Shown here: positions 32,847-42,127 of the stretch, piece after piece
Layout of the letters: each line of letters begins with the position of its first letter
Numbering within the stretch: the stretch's first letter is position 1
NCBI GenBank assembly: GCA_905209085.1
Contig: CAJLRM010000003.1
Span: 186,001-250,000, forward strand
Length of the DNA: 64,000 bases
Direction of reading: 5' to 3'
Origin: an uncultured Eubacteriales bacterium
GTDB taxonomy: Bacteria > Bacillota > Clostridia > Christensenellales > Borkfalkiaceae
Translations under genes and position numbers: made by a program
The notes under the pieces: generated by a model
What the model saw: the letters and a program-made list of their open reading frames with translations, nothing else
Database searches by the model: none
Told to the model about the DNA's origin: nothing

Positions 32847-35069
32847 ATGAAAGGAATCTGGGGCAAAAATTTATCGGAAGAAATGAATTTAACGCTTGCG
32901 TTCGTGCTCGATTTGGGCGAACAAAAGAAAGGCCGCATGAACGTCGCAGGCGCTTCCTGTTTTAGAGTGTATGCGGACGGGAAACTCATCGGTTTCGGTC
33001 CGCAGCGCGCCGCGCACGGCTATGCCCGCACGGCGGAATATCCGTTTTCCGCGCGGTTTATCGTCGTGGAGGCGGAGAGCTGCTATGTGCAGACCTTTTG
33101 TTGGGTAAAGCAGAAACCCTTTTTTGCCTGCGAACTCACCTGCGAGGACGGCGTCTGTTATGAGGCTTCCGATTTCGTCTGCTTTCGCCTTGACGACCGC
33201 GTACAGAAAGTCCAAAGATACAGTTTTCAGCGCGGATTTGCGGAGATTTATCATATGCGGGAGGACAGGACTTCCCTCTATCGCGGCGAATCGCGTTTTG
33301 AACGCGTTGAAACGGAGGAAACGGGAGTTCCCCCTCTCCTTGACTCTTGGGTGGGGAACGCAAAGCTCCTTCGTCACGCTCCCGTCCAGAGGGTGGAGGA
33401 CGGCCGGGTGGAGATCGACGAAAACGCCCGAGTGTGGCGGGACCGCGCTCACATCACGGTCGGAGAACTTTTGGAAGGATATAGAATAGAAGAGTGGGAG
33501 GAATCGGCTACGGACGAGGCCTCGAAGTTCGTCTATGTTGCGGGCGAGCGCGAGGAAACGGGCGGGCTTGCCTATGCAACTTACGATTTCGGGCGCGCGA
33601 TCACGGGGTTCACCGAATTGGAGATTCGGGCGAAGTCGGCGGGCGTCGTCTACGTCGTTTTCGACGAACTTCTTTGGGAAGAGGCGGGAAAAGGAAAAAA
33701 TTACGTCGGCTTTGAAAGGAACACGTGTTCCAGTGTGCATAAGTGGACGATAGAAAAGGGCGGGATTTTCCGCCTTTCCGCGTTTGAGCCGTATACGGTG
33801 CGCTATGCCTGCGTCGTGTATACCGAGGGCATGGAGGTGAGAATCTTTCAAAGGGATTACGAGAATCCGAACGCGGGCAAATTCCGTTTCCGTTCTTCCG
33901 ACGAGGAAATCAACTCTATCATGGAGGCGGCCCGCGCGACTTTGGCGCAGAACGCCGTCGATTTGCTGACGGACTGCCCTTCGAGAGAGCGGGCGGGCTG
34001 GCTTTCCGACAGTTGGTTTTCGTCTGTCGCGGAAGGACTGTTTACGGGGGACAACGCGGCGGAGAGGACGCTTCTCGAAAATTATATTCTCGCGGATAAG
34101 AGCGGGCTGCCCGAGGGCATGATTCCCATGTGTTATCCCGCGGACAATTACGACGGCTGTTATATTCCCAATTGGGCGATGTGGTATATTCTCGAAGTCG
34201 CCAAATACGCCGAAAAATACGGGACGGACGATTTGGTGATGCGTTCGAAGGAAAATATCCTCGGCATCTTCTCCTATTTTCAGAACAAGGAGAACGAGTG
34301 GGGGCTGCTGGAAAATCTCGAAAGCTGGGTATTCGTGGAATGGAGCGCGGCGAACGACGCTTCGCATATCGCGGGAATCAACATTCCGTCGAATATGTGT
34401 TACGCGGCGTGCCTCGAAAGAGCGGGAAAGCTTTACGGCGACGGGGAAATGGTGAAAAGGGCGGCGGATATTCGCTCGAAGATCAAAAAGCTCGCTTTCG
34501 ATGGAAAATTTTTCGTCGATAATCTCGTGCGGGACGAAACGGGAACGCCCGTTCGCACGAACCATCTTACGGAAGTATGTCAGTATTACGCGTTCTGGTT
34601 TGACTGTGCGACAAAGGAAGAATATCCCGAATTATTTGAAGAATTGATGGAGCGGCTGGGAACCGAACGGGCGGAAGGATATATGCCCGAAATGGAAAAG
34701 CCGAACGTCATGTACGGCATCTATATGCGGCTGGATCTGCTGATGAGAATGGGAGAGCGGAAAAAGGTGCTCGGGGAATGTCGGCGCATTTTCGGAAAAA
34801 TGGCGCGGCGCACGGGGACCTTATGGGAGCACAACGCCATTTATGCCAGCTGCGATCACGGCTTTGCTTCCTACGCGGCGCGCTGGCTGATTTGGGCTTT
34901 GACGGGATACGATTGCCTTTCGGCCGCTCCCGCGGCGAAGGAGGGCATCGGCATCGATTGCGATATGTCTGTTCCTTTGCGCAAAGGACGGCTGAAAATT
35001 AAGGTGGAGAATAACCGTGTACGAGTTTACCGCACTCTGGCGCGCGCCAGGACGGTGAAAAAAGACTAA
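32847..35069 (+). CDS. Alpha-L-rhamnosidase-like glycosidase (GH78-like)
   Basis: 740 aa with no signal peptide; probably intracellular. An N-terminal beta-sandwich (CFRVYADGKLIGFGPQRAAHGYAR) is followed by an (alpha/alpha)6 barrel. The barrel's opening motif LLTDCPSRERAGWLSDSW (about residues 372-390) matches the GH78 DCPxRxERxGWxGD signature that holds the general acid. GTLWEH near residue 657 matches the GxTxxWE segment with the general base. GH78 enzymes release L-rhamnose from pectin side chains and plant glycosides, but closely related unassigned families share these motifs. ATG 32847 has CGGAG 10 bases upstream; a TTG at 32802 in the same frame has none. Confidence 0.8.
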   Translation: MKGIWGKNLSEEMNLTLAFVLDLGEQKKGRMNVAGASCFRVYADGKLIGFGPQRAAHGYARTAEYPFSARFIVVEAESCYVQTFCWVKQKPFFACELTCEDGVCYEASDFVCFRLDDRVQKVQRYSFQRGFAEIYHMREDRTSLYRGESRFERVETEETGVPPLLDSWVGNAKLLRHAPVQRVEDGRVEIDENARVWRDRAHITVGELLEGYRIEEWEESATDEASKFVYVAGEREETGGLAYATYDFGRAITGFTELEIRAKSAGVVYVVFDELLWEEAGKGKNYVGFERNTCSSVHKWTIEKGGIFRLSAFEPYTVRYACVVYTEGMEVRIFQRDYENPNAGKFRFRSSDEEINSIMEAARATLAQNAVDLLTDCPSRERAGWLSDSWFSSVAEGLFTGDNAAERTLLENYILADKSGLPEGMIPMCYPADNYDGCYIPNWAMWYILEVAKYAEKYGTDDLVMRSKENILGIFSYFQNKENEWGLLENLESWVFVEWSAANDASHIAGINIPSNMCYAACLERAGKLYGDGEMVKRAADIRSKIKKLAFDGKFFVDNLVRDETGTPVRTNHLTEVCQYYAFWFDCATKEEYPELFEELMERLGTERAEGYMPEMEKPNVMYGIYMRLDLLMRMGERKKVLGECRRIFGKMARRTGTLWEHNAIYASCDHGFASYAARWLIWALTGYDCLSAAPAAKEGIGIDCDMSVPLRKGRLKIKVENNRVRVYRTLARARTVKKD

Positions 35070-35438
35070 CGTCTTGATTGCGAAAAGACAGTTTTTCGGG
35101 CGTTTTCGGACGTTTTGCAAGGAAACGCTCTTCCCGTTTTGGACGAGTTTGACGATAGATCGCCGAAAAGAGAAGAACGGGAAGTATAGAAACTTTCACG
35201 CGGGGAAGGCGGAAAGTATCGCAATAGAGAAGTTTGACCCGACAAACGGGACGCATGACAGAGAGAACTTTGCCTGAAAAATCAGAAGCGCCGAACGAAA
35301 ATCGTTTCGAAAAAATACTCGAAATCGTCGGGGAACGGGTAAAAGAGAAACGATTATGAAAAGGGATAAAAGAGCATGGGGCAGGGCGGAAAAACGGTGT
35401 GCGCCTCAGCGAAAAACGTTGAGAAATATTCCAAAGCA

Positions 35439-35472
35439 AGAACGGCTTTCCAAGAAACGCGAAAGCCGTTCT
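35439..35472. repeat. 12-bp perfect inverted repeat (hairpin)
   Basis: AGAACGGCTTTC (35439-35450) and GAAAGCCGTTCT (35461-35472), loop CAAGAAACGC. It is followed only by CGTTTG on the plus strand, so terminator activity is doubtful; it may mark the 3' end of the GH78-like transcript after processing. Confidence 0.6.
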
Positions 35473-35666
35473 CGTTTGAAAGGATAAAAACTCTAAAAAT
35501 TTCAACTGTTGAAAAAGGGAAGAGTTTGCAAAATGTCGCAGGAACGGAAAAAGAGCGGCGGGCGGGACGAAAAGAGGATAAAGCGAGGCGCCGTATCCAT
35601 TTGAAAAGTATATAGAGGCATTATCGGGCGGGAAAAAGCGCCCGTTTATTTTTTTTGACAAATCGC

Positions 35667-35695
35667 TTGACGGAAGAATAGATATGTTGTATAAT
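35667..35695 (+). promoter_or_regulatory. Promoter of the dlt-like cassette
   Basis: TTGACG (35667-35672), 17 bp, TATAAT (35690-35695). A second TTGACA lies 12 bases further upstream. Confidence 0.85.
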
Positions 35696-35754
35696 TTATT
35701 AAATCATAAAAAGAAGCGGGGTTTTTATACGGAACGAAAAGAAGGAGTTGAAGA

Positions 35755-37293
35755 ATGACAAAAACGGCGGAAAGCATACTCGATTTCTTCGAGAAAACGG
35801 CGGAAACGTTCTTTGATAAGACGGCGTTCGGCGATACGAAGGGGGAGATTTCCTTTTCCGCATTGAAAGAAAGTGCGGAAAGGATCGCTTCTGCTCTTTT
35901 TTCTTTGGCAAATCTCCGCCGGCCCGTGGCTTTGTTTATGGACAGGAGCATCCGCATTCCCGCCGCGCTTCTCGGCGTTTTATACAGCGGAAATTTTTAT
36001 GTTCCGCTCGACGTGGAAGCGCCCGAGGAACGCACGAAAAAGATCCTTTCTTCGCTCGAACCCGCCGCGATTCTTATCGACGCGGCTCTTGGCGAGAGGG
36101 CGGACGCGATCTGTAAGGATTATAAGGGGGCTAAGCGGATTATTTACGAGGATGCCGCAGACTCGCAAATAAATAAGGAAGCGCTTTTTTGCATGAGGGA
36201 AAAAATAGTTTCTTCCGACCCTGCCGTGGCGATATTTACGTCCGGCTCGACGGGGATGCCCAAGGGATGCCTTATCTCTCACGCCAATATCACCGCCTAC
36301 ATCGCTTGGTTTACGGGGCGCTTTGAAATCGACGAAAAGACGGTGTTCGGGGCGCAAACGCCTTTTTATTTCAGTATGTCGTTGTCCGATACCTTCTCGG
36401 TTCTCTATGCGGGCGCGTCCTATCATATCGTGCCTAAATTTTATTTTACCTTTCCCGGCGCTTTGGTGCCTTATCTCGACGAGAGAAAGATCAACGCGCT
36501 CTATTGGGTGCCTTCCGCTTACGGCATCCTCGCGAAACTCGATTTATTTTCCTACGGGAAACCGAAATATCTGAAAAAACTCCTCTTTGCGGGCGAAGTG
36601 ATGCCCGTCAAAACTCTCCGCTATCTGCGTTCCTATCTTCCCGACGCCCTGTACGCTAATTTGTTCGGCCCCACCGAAACGACGGACATCTGCGGCTATT
36701 ACGTGGTGGACAGGGAATTTGCGGAAGGAGAATCTCTGCCTTTGGGAAAAGCCTGCGAAAACTGTCGGCTCTTTCTCGTCGACGAAGCGGGCAGAGAGAT
36801 CGTCGAGGCGGGAAAAGAGGGGGAATTGTATGCCGCGGGGCCGTTCGTTGCGCTCGGCTATTACCGCAACGCGGAAAAGACGAGGGAAGCGTTTGTGCAA
36901 AATCCTTTACAGGACGCTTATCCCGAAATCGTTTACAGAACGGGCGATCTCGCCAAATACGGGGATAGCGGTCTGCTCTTATACGTCGGGCGCAAGGATT
37001 TTCAGATAAAGCGCATGGGGTATCGGATAGAACTCGGCGAGATAGAAGCCGCGATGAGCGCCGCGGAGGGCGTCGGAGGCGCCGTATGCCTCTACGACGG
37101 GGAAAAAGACCGATTGATTCTATTTTGCGAAACGGACGCGGATAACGTTTCCCGCATTGCGAAAACGGCAAAAGCCCGTCTGCCCGCGTATATGCTGCCC
37201 GACAAGATCGTCGCTCTGCCCGCTTTTCCCCTCAATGCGAACGGCAAGACGGACAGACTGCGCCTGAAAAAAGAATGGATGGGCGGCGATTAA
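35755..37293 (+). CDS. DltA-like adenylating enzyme
   Basis: 512 aa, ANL superfamily. It should activate a carboxylic acid with ATP and load it on the carrier protein encoded next. The P-loop FTSGSTGMPKG is at residues 161-171, ANLFGPTETTD is motif A5, YRTGDLAKY motif A7, and GRKDFQIKRMGYRIELGEIEAA (A8) reads almost exactly as in DltA. The C-terminal NANGKTDRLRLKK supplies the catalytic Lys. Unusual: the A4 motif, FDLS in DltA with an Asp that holds the amino group of D-alanine, reads FYFSMS here, putting Ser207 in its place. The substrate may therefore not be an amino acid. GAAGGAG precedes the ATG. Confidence 0.85.
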   Translation: MTKTAESILDFFEKTAETFFDKTAFGDTKGEISFSALKESAERIASALFSLANLRRPVALFMDRSIRIPAALLGVLYSGNFYVPLDVEAPEERTKKILSSLEPAAILIDAALGERADAICKDYKGAKRIIYEDAADSQINKEALFCMREKIVSSDPAVAIFTSGSTGMPKGCLISHANITAYIAWFTGRFEIDEKTVFGAQTPFYFSMSLSDTFSVLYAGASYHIVPKFYFTFPGALVPYLDERKINALYWVPSAYGILAKLDLFSYGKPKYLKKLLFAGEVMPVKTLRYLRSYLPDALYANLFGPTETTDICGYYVVDREFAEGESLPLGKACENCRLFLVDEAGREIVEAGKEGELYAAGPFVALGYYRNAEKTREAFVQNPLQDAYPEIVYRTGDLAKYGDSGLLLYVGRKDFQIKRMGYRIELGEIEAAMSAAEGVGGAVCLYDGEKDRLILFCETDADNVSRIAKTAKARLPAYMLPDKIVALPAFPLNANGKTDRLRLKKEWMGGD

Positions 37294-37532
37294 AATGAGA
37301 ACGATAAGAAAACCTCCCGATTCCCGTTGAATCGCGGCGGAAAAAGTGCTCGGAAGCCGCGCTGAGCGGGCTGAAAAATTTTTCTTTAATGACTGCGCCG
37401 CTTCAAAAGGCCCTTGGCATAAAATCGCAGGATAAAATAGAAGAATCTTACGGCGCGTTTTCAAGGGCTTGGGAGAGAAAAGCGTGGCGGATCGCCCCCG
37501 AAAGAATTATAGGGAAGGAGAAGAAAAAAGTT

Positions 37533-37760
37533 ATGAAAGAATTGTATGAGCTGATGAAAAAAGCGCTTCCCGGCGCGGCGTTTGATATGGAAACGGACTT
37601 GATTGCGGGCAGAATACTCGATTCTCTCGCTATGATTCGTCTGGTGGTGTCGATCGAAAAAGAATTCGACGTAAAAATTACGCCCAAGGACATGACGCCT
37701 GACAATTTCAAGTCCGTGGCTTCTATTTACGCCCTGATCGAAAAGCTGGACGAGGAATAA
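37533..37760 (+). CDS. DltC-like acyl/aminoacyl carrier protein
   Basis: 75 aa, four-helix carrier. The phosphopantetheine attachment Ser is in RILDSLAMIRLV (Ser31), and the pattern FDVKITPKDMTPDNFKSVASI matches helices 2-3 of DltC-like carriers. A frame start 48 codons upstream was rejected; ATG 37533 has GGAAGGAG 12 bases upstream. A 240-base gap separates it from the adenylation gene with no terminator, and the MBOAT gene begins 8 bases after its stop. It would carry the activated group to the membrane. Confidence 0.85.
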   Translation: MKELYELMKKALPGAAFDMETDLIAGRILDSLAMIRLVVSIEKEFDVKITPKDMTPDNFKSVASIYALIEKLDEE

Positions 37761-37767
37761 GCCCGCC

Positions 37768-39333
37768 ATGCGGCTGCCGTTCTTGGCGTGGGCTGGCATC
37801 TTTGCGGGCGCGGGCGTCCTTTTCTACTCGATCGTGCCGCGGAAATTCCGCTACGTGGTGTTATTGGCGCTCAGTCTGGGCATCTATATCCTCTATAACC
37901 GTTTTATGGCGGCGTTTATCGTCGTTACCGCGGTAAGCGTATACGCCGCGGGAATCCTCGTCGATAAAATCAACCGCGGATATTCCCAAAGGGCAAAGGA
38001 ACTTCCCAAGCCCGAGCGGAAACTACTGAGAAAAAAGGCGGAGCGAAAAAAGAGCGCCGTTCTGATCGCCGCGCTGTTTGTCAATCTCGCCGTCCTTTTC
38101 GCACTCAAATACTTCAACTTTTTTTCCGCGGCGCTCGAAGGCGTTTTGGGGTGGATCAAGGTGGACTGCCGTCTTCCCGCTCTGAAAGCGTTGATGCCGC
38201 TGGGTATTTCCTATTATACGTTGCAGGCGTTGAGCTACGTCATCGACGTGACGCAGGGCAAGATAGAGGCGGAGAAAAATTTTCTCAAAGTTTCCTTATT
38301 CGTCTGCTATTTTCCTCAGCTTTCCGAGGGACCGTTCGGGCGTTACGGGGAGCTTGCTTGCGAGATGACGAAGGGCGATCCTATCGACGGGGACAATTTC
38401 TATCGGGGGCTGCTGCTTGCGCTTTGGGGGCTTTTTAAGGTGTTCATCGTTTCCTATCGTCTGTCCGTCTACACGTCCGCGATATTCGGCAATTTTACGG
38501 CGTACGCGGGGTGGACGGTGGCGCTCGGCGTGGTGATTTTTACTTTACAGTTATATACGGATTTTTCGGGCAGTATCGACGTCGTGCGCGGTATCAGCTG
38601 CATTTTCGGCATTCGTCTGGCAAAAAATTTCGATCTGCCCTTTCTTTCCAAAGACGTGGGAGAGTTTTGGCGGCGCTGGCATATCTCCCTCGGCGCGTGG
38701 TTCCGCGATTACGTCTTTTATCCCGTTTCCATGAGTTCCCTGTCGGGAAAGCTCAGGGAAAAGCTGCCTCCGAAAGTGGCGGAGGGGTTGATCGTCAACT
38801 TCGCCTTTCTCTGCGTATGGCTGCTGACGGGGCTTTGGCACGGCGCGGCCGCCAAATACGTCGTCTACGGACTTTATTATTTCGCGCTGATCGTTCTGCA
38901 TAACGCCCTGCGTCCGCTCGTTTCCAAACTGTACGCAAAGCTTAAAATACGCGAGGACGGAAAAGCGATCTCCGCGCTCCGCATCGCTAAGACGTTCGTT
39001 TTCGTCTGCGTGGGAATGCTGCTGTTCCGTGCGGATACCCTTCCCGTTTTCGGACAGATGTTCGCCTCCTTATTCAAAGGGACGGCAGGCGTTTCCCTGC
39101 TTAAAAGAGCCGCGGAGTGGCAGGATCTGCTCGTCATGTGTCTGGGAGTGGGAATCGTGGCCCTTTCCGGAGTCCTTTCGGCGTGTAAAGTCGATTTCTC
39201 GGGAATGCTTCTGCGGCGCCGGTCTGTCGCCGTGCGGTATCTCGTCTGTTTCGCGCTCGTGATGGTGATCGTAGTGTTCGGCGCGTACGGGAACGGTTAC
39301 CTTCCGCCCGACCCCATTTACGGAGGTTTTTAA
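37768..39333 (+). CDS. DltB/AlgI-like MBOAT O-acyltransferase
   Basis: 521-aa multi-pass membrane protein of the MBOAT family. It passes the group from the carrier protein across the membrane to an extracytoplasmic polymer or partner. Family marks are LPLGISYYTLQALSYVIDV (here MPLGISYYTLQALSYVIDV), the FPQLSEGP segment, FWRRWHISLGAWFRDYVFYP and the catalytic His in LTGLWHGAAAKYVVYG. About 11 helices are predicted. The last stop base is the first base of the next ATG (TAATG), so translation is coupled. FWRRWHISLG is closer to AlgI/DltB than to eukaryotic members. Confidence 0.9.
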   Translation: MRLPFLAWAGIFAGAGVLFYSIVPRKFRYVVLLALSLGIYILYNRFMAAFIVVTAVSVYAAGILVDKINRGYSQRAKELPKPERKLLRKKAERKKSAVLIAALFVNLAVLFALKYFNFFSAALEGVLGWIKVDCRLPALKALMPLGISYYTLQALSYVIDVTQGKIEAEKNFLKVSLFVCYFPQLSEGPFGRYGELACEMTKGDPIDGDNFYRGLLLALWGLFKVFIVSYRLSVYTSAIFGNFTAYAGWTVALGVVIFTLQLYTDFSGSIDVVRGISCIFGIRLAKNFDLPFLSKDVGEFWRRWHISLGAWFRDYVFYPVSMSSLSGKLREKLPPKVAEGLIVNFAFLCVWLLTGLWHGAAAKYVVYGLYYFALIVLHNALRPLVSKLYAKLKIREDGKAISALRIAKTFVFVCVGMLLFRADTLPVFGQMFASLFKGTAGVSLLKRAAEWQDLLVMCLGVGIVALSGVLSACKVDFSGMLLRRRSVAVRYLVCFALVMVIVVFGAYGNGYLPPDPIYGGF

Positions 39334-40301
39334 TGGAAGCAAGGAGAAGAGTCAGACTGATAAAAATTATCAAAGCGGCGTTCGCCGTGCTTTTGAGCGG
39401 ACTGATATATTGCTATGTCTGCTGTATACTTCTGCCCAAGGACAGCAAGGACGTGGGCGGCAAAAATTATTTTATGGGCAGGGGATTTCTGGGAGAGCCG
39501 AAAAAAAATTCTCTGGACGTGATCGTGTTCGGAAATTCCAACGTCTATTCGGGATTTTCGCCGGGTAAATTATTTGAGGAGTACGGGTATACATCCTACG
39601 CCTCGGGCGTCGCGCGGCAGACGGTGGGGCAGATCGACAACCTTTTGGATGCGGCTTTGAAGAGTCAGAAGCCGAAGATCGCCGTGCTCGACGTGGATTG
39701 CCTGTATACGCCCGAAAAGATGGCGATGGACAGCTCGAATTTTTTTCTCGCGCCCTTTACCTTCCATTATCGCTGGAAGCACCTGAAAGGATACGATTTT
39801 TACAAATTTCCGCAGCGGAACAAAACGTACGACATCAACAAGGGATATTTTTTTCACAACGAAAAGGAGTCGCTTTCTCCCGGGGATTATATGGGGGAAC
39901 GGGGGCAGGCGCCCAAAAGAATCCCTAAGAAGACTCTGAAAAAAGTCAGGCGCTTTGTCCGCGTCTGCAAGGAAAACGGCGTGGTGCCTATCTTTATCGA
40001 GCTGCCTACGACGGTCGGCTGGACGTATGCGAGGCACAACTACGTCGAGGAATTTGCAGGGAGCGAGTCCGTGCCCTTTTACGATTTTAATATTCAAGAA
40101 TCCGGGTATACGCCCGATTTCGAGAACGATTTTCGCGACGATATGCATATGAATGTATACGGCGCAGAGCGCGTCACACTCTTTCTCGGGGGGATTTTGG
40201 AAAAACACTGCGATTCGCTTTTTGATAAACGGGAGGACCCCGAATACGGGTATTGGCGCGAAGCCGTGGAATTTTACGAACGCAAAAAAACGGATTTTTA
40301 A
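39333..40301 (+). CDS. DltD/AlgX-like SGNH-fold membrane-anchored protein
   Basis: 322 aa. One N-terminal membrane helix (about residues 12-34) anchors an extracytoplasmic SGNH-like domain. Block I is VFGNSNVYSGFSP with the nucleophile Ser (GNSN), and the C-terminal block DDMHMNVYGAERV supplies the Asp and His. In dlt systems, DltD is the partner that completes transfer of the group to teichoic acid; in alginate systems, AlgJ/AlgX acetylate polymer. It ends the cassette, and a terminator follows at 40356. Order here is A, carrier, MBOAT, SGNH, whereas canonical dlt is A-B-C-D. Confidence 0.82.
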   Translation: MEARRRVRLIKIIKAAFAVLLSGLIYCYVCCILLPKDSKDVGGKNYFMGRGFLGEPKKNSLDVIVFGNSNVYSGFSPGKLFEEYGYTSYASGVARQTVGQIDNLLDAALKSQKPKIAVLDVDCLYTPEKMAMDSSNFFLAPFTFHYRWKHLKGYDFYKFPQRNKTYDINKGYFFHNEKESLSPGDYMGERGQAPKRIPKKTLKKVRRFVRVCKENGVVPIFIELPTTVGWTYARHNYVEEFAGSESVPFYDFNIQESGYTPDFENDFRDDMHMNVYGAERVTLFLGGILEKHCDSLFDKREDPEYGYWREAVEFYERKKTDF

Positions 40302-40355
40302 AGAAAACTTTTCGCAAACGGAAAACGAAGGGAGTAGTTGAATACGATTAAAAAA

Positions 40356-40390
40356 GGCGGGGCGCGCGAGGGCGTGCGCCGCTTTTTTTC
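40356..40390 (+). terminator. Terminator of the dlt-like cassette
   Basis: GCGG-GGCGCGC pairs with GCGTGC-GCCGC around GAGG, preceded by A-run and followed by TTTTTTTC. Confidence 0.85.
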
Positions 40391-40458
40391 TTGGGAGAAG
40401 GAAAAGCGCGGAAATGGCGCCGCATAGCGCGCGTTTTTGACCGAAGAGAAAAAAGGGA

Positions 40459-40487
40459 TTGATTTTTCGTCGCGGGAAGGATATAAT
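40459..40487 (+). promoter_or_regulatory. Promoter of the LytTR/DUF3021 pair
   Basis: TTGATT (40459-40464), 17 bp, TATAAT (40482-40487). Confidence 0.8.
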
Positions 40488-40523
40488 AGACTCGTCGGAA
40501 GAGAAAGAAACAGGAGGAGAAAA

Positions 40524-41024
40524 GTGGAAACCCGGGTTTTTATAGACGAAAAATATCGGCAACCGCGAGCGGAGATATATGCCTCCGCGTATAGTTTAGA
40601 AGTGCGTCGGGCGGCGGCGATTCTCGAAGGCAGCAAAGAGCCTTTGATTTTGGAAAAGGACGGCTCCTTTCGGCTCTTTGAACAGGAAGAGGCGGAATGT
40701 TTTTATACGAACGGCGGGGGCAGGGTTGAGGCGAGAATGAAAAACGGGGAAGTCTTTTTCTGTCGGGAGCGCATTTTCGAGCTGGAAGAAAAACTCAAAG
40801 GAAACTTCGTAAAGATCAATCAGGGCGCTATCGCCAATCTCGATTGCGCAGAGCGGTTTTCCGTCTTATTCAACGGGACCATGGAGGTGCTCTTTTTCAG
40901 CGGAAACAAGGAATATGTCAGTCGGAGAACGGTGGGAAAGATCAAGGCGATATTGGGAATGCGAAACAAAAAGCGCGCGGCAAAAGACGAAAAAACAAAA
41001 TCGGAGAATAATGGGAGGTATTAA
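40524..41024 (+). CDS. LytTR-domain transcriptional regulator
   Basis: 166 aa from a GTG start with AGGAGGAG 5 bases upstream; a longer frame begins before the promoter. The C-terminal 100 residues are a LytTR DNA-binding domain (CFYTNGGGRVEARMKNGEVFFCRERIFELEEKL, FVKINQGAIANLDCAERFSV, EVLFFSGNKEYVSRRTVGKIKAIL). There is no receiver domain, so it is a stand-alone regulator. It is paired with the DUF3021 membrane protein that starts 2 bases later, a partnership known in Bacillota, where the membrane protein modulates the regulator. Confidence 0.9.
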   Translation: METRVFIDEKYRQPRAEIYASAYSLEVRRAAAILEGSKEPLILEKDGSFRLFEQEEAECFYTNGGGRVEARMKNGEVFFCRERIFELEEKLKGNFVKINQGAIANLDCAERFSVLFNGTMEVLFFSGNKEYVSRRTVGKIKAILGMRNKKRAAKDEKTKSENNGRY

Positions 41025-41026
41025 AT

Positions 41027-41485
41027 ATGGAAAAAAAACAAAGACAGATTCGTTCCGTGTGGAAAAAGATGTTGCGGCGGGGCGCTATGGGCGTCGGCAT
41101 CGGCAATCTCATCTCGATGACGATCGCGCTGATCATGGGCTCCGCAATGAAATCGCCGCAGATGACAATCTACGATTATGCGCGCTATACCTGCGCGTCC
41201 AGCGCGATAGGCTTTGCGTTCGCGGCGGCGAGTCTGTTGTTCGAATGTGAAAAAATTTCGCTTTTGAAGGCGACGGCGATTCATTTCGTCTGTCTAATCG
41301 CCGTCTTTTACCCCTGCGCCCTCCTCGCCGGCTGGTATTCCTTTCAATGGAAAGAATTGCTCGTTTCTGTGGCGATTTTTGCCGGCTGTTACGTTTGTAT
41401 CTGGCTGGGACTGTATATCGGGATCAAAAGACAGGCGAAAAAGCTGAACGCGGATTTGGACGCGAATAGGAATGCCCGGAGCTGA
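41027..41485 (+). CDS. DUF3021-family membrane protein
   Basis: 152 aa with four predicted membrane helices (GVGIGNLISMTIALIMGSA, ASSAIGFAFAAASLLF, ATAIHFVCLIAVFYPCALLAGW and LLVSVAIFAGCYVCIWLGLYIGI) and basic ends. The arrangement after a LytTR regulator and the internal pattern identify DUF3021. Its likely role is membrane control of the adjacent LytTR protein. GGAGGT precedes the ATG. Confidence 0.87.
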   Translation: MEKKQRQIRSVWKKMLRRGAMGVGIGNLISMTIALIMGSAMKSPQMTIYDYARYTCASSAIGFAFAAASLLFECEKISLLKATAIHFVCLIAVFYPCALLAGWYSFQWKELLVSVAIFAGCYVCIWLGLYIGIKRQAKKLNADLDANRNARS

Positions 41486-41585
41486 CGAAAGGTTTTACAA
41501 AAGGGCTATATAGATAAAAAATCGACGCGAGAGAAAAAGGAAAAAAGAATTTTTCGGGTGGGATGGGTTCGTTGAAAAAGACAAG

Positions 41586-41615
41586 AAGCGGGTATCGGCG
41601 GATATCCGCTTTTTC
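41586..41615 (+). terminator. Terminator after the DUF3021 gene
   Basis: AGCGGGTATC (41587-41596) pairs with GATATCCGCT (41601-41610, one G-U), loop GGCG, followed by TTTT. Confidence 0.85.
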
Positions 41616-42085
41616 GTATGGAAAAATTGCGTGCTTTACGCATGGATATTTATAAAGCGGAACGATTGCAAACGACACCGTTCAAAAAATGCGCGATAGC
41701 CGCGCGGAGGAAAAAGGATGGATCGGGAAACGGAAATAAGAGGCCGATAGACGAATCGGCAAATAGAAAGAAAATAAAAAATCCGAAAAAAGATTATTAC
41801 GTCCATAATAGTGGGGCAAAGAAGAAAACGAATGTTTGGCAGGGAAAACGGCGAGGAAAGTAGAAAGAAAAGGCGAGAAAGTGCGGGGGAGAACTATGGA
41901 GAGAAGGCAAGCAATCGGCGAAGAGGCGATCCCTTCACAATCGGTGCGCTGCGCCGATAGGAAAAAATCGTGCCCGAACATAAAGCCAAGTGTTTTAAGC
42001 GGGAATATTTAGGGGAAGGCAGGAGAGCGCGGAAAAGCGGTACGAGTGAAAAATTTTGCGATTTGCAGAATTATCTCCGAAAATT

Positions 42086-42127
42086 GCAGGATTCTGTGTC
42101 GAAATCCTGCCGATAACCTGCTATAAT
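42086..42127 (+). promoter_or_regulatory. Extended -10 promoter with inverted repeat over the -35
   Basis: TGCTATAAT (TATAAT 42122-42127) with weak -35 TCGAAA at 17 bp. GCAGGATT (42086-42093) and AATCCTGC (42103-42110) are inverted repeats straddling the -35 region, a likely activator or repressor site. Confidence 0.65.

Larger units (their letters stand above)
35070..35754. other. Intergenic region between GH78-like gene and dlt-like cassette
   Basis: 685 bp. It contains one strong hairpin (35439-35472) and the dlt-like promoter near the right end. No supported gene; several open frames lack ribosome binding sites and family features. Confidence 0.55.

Noticed and set aside
41618..41863. 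81-codon Lys/Arg-rich frame
   Set aside because: It begins inside terminator-proximal sequence with no ribosome binding site; composition reflects purine-rich spacer DNA.
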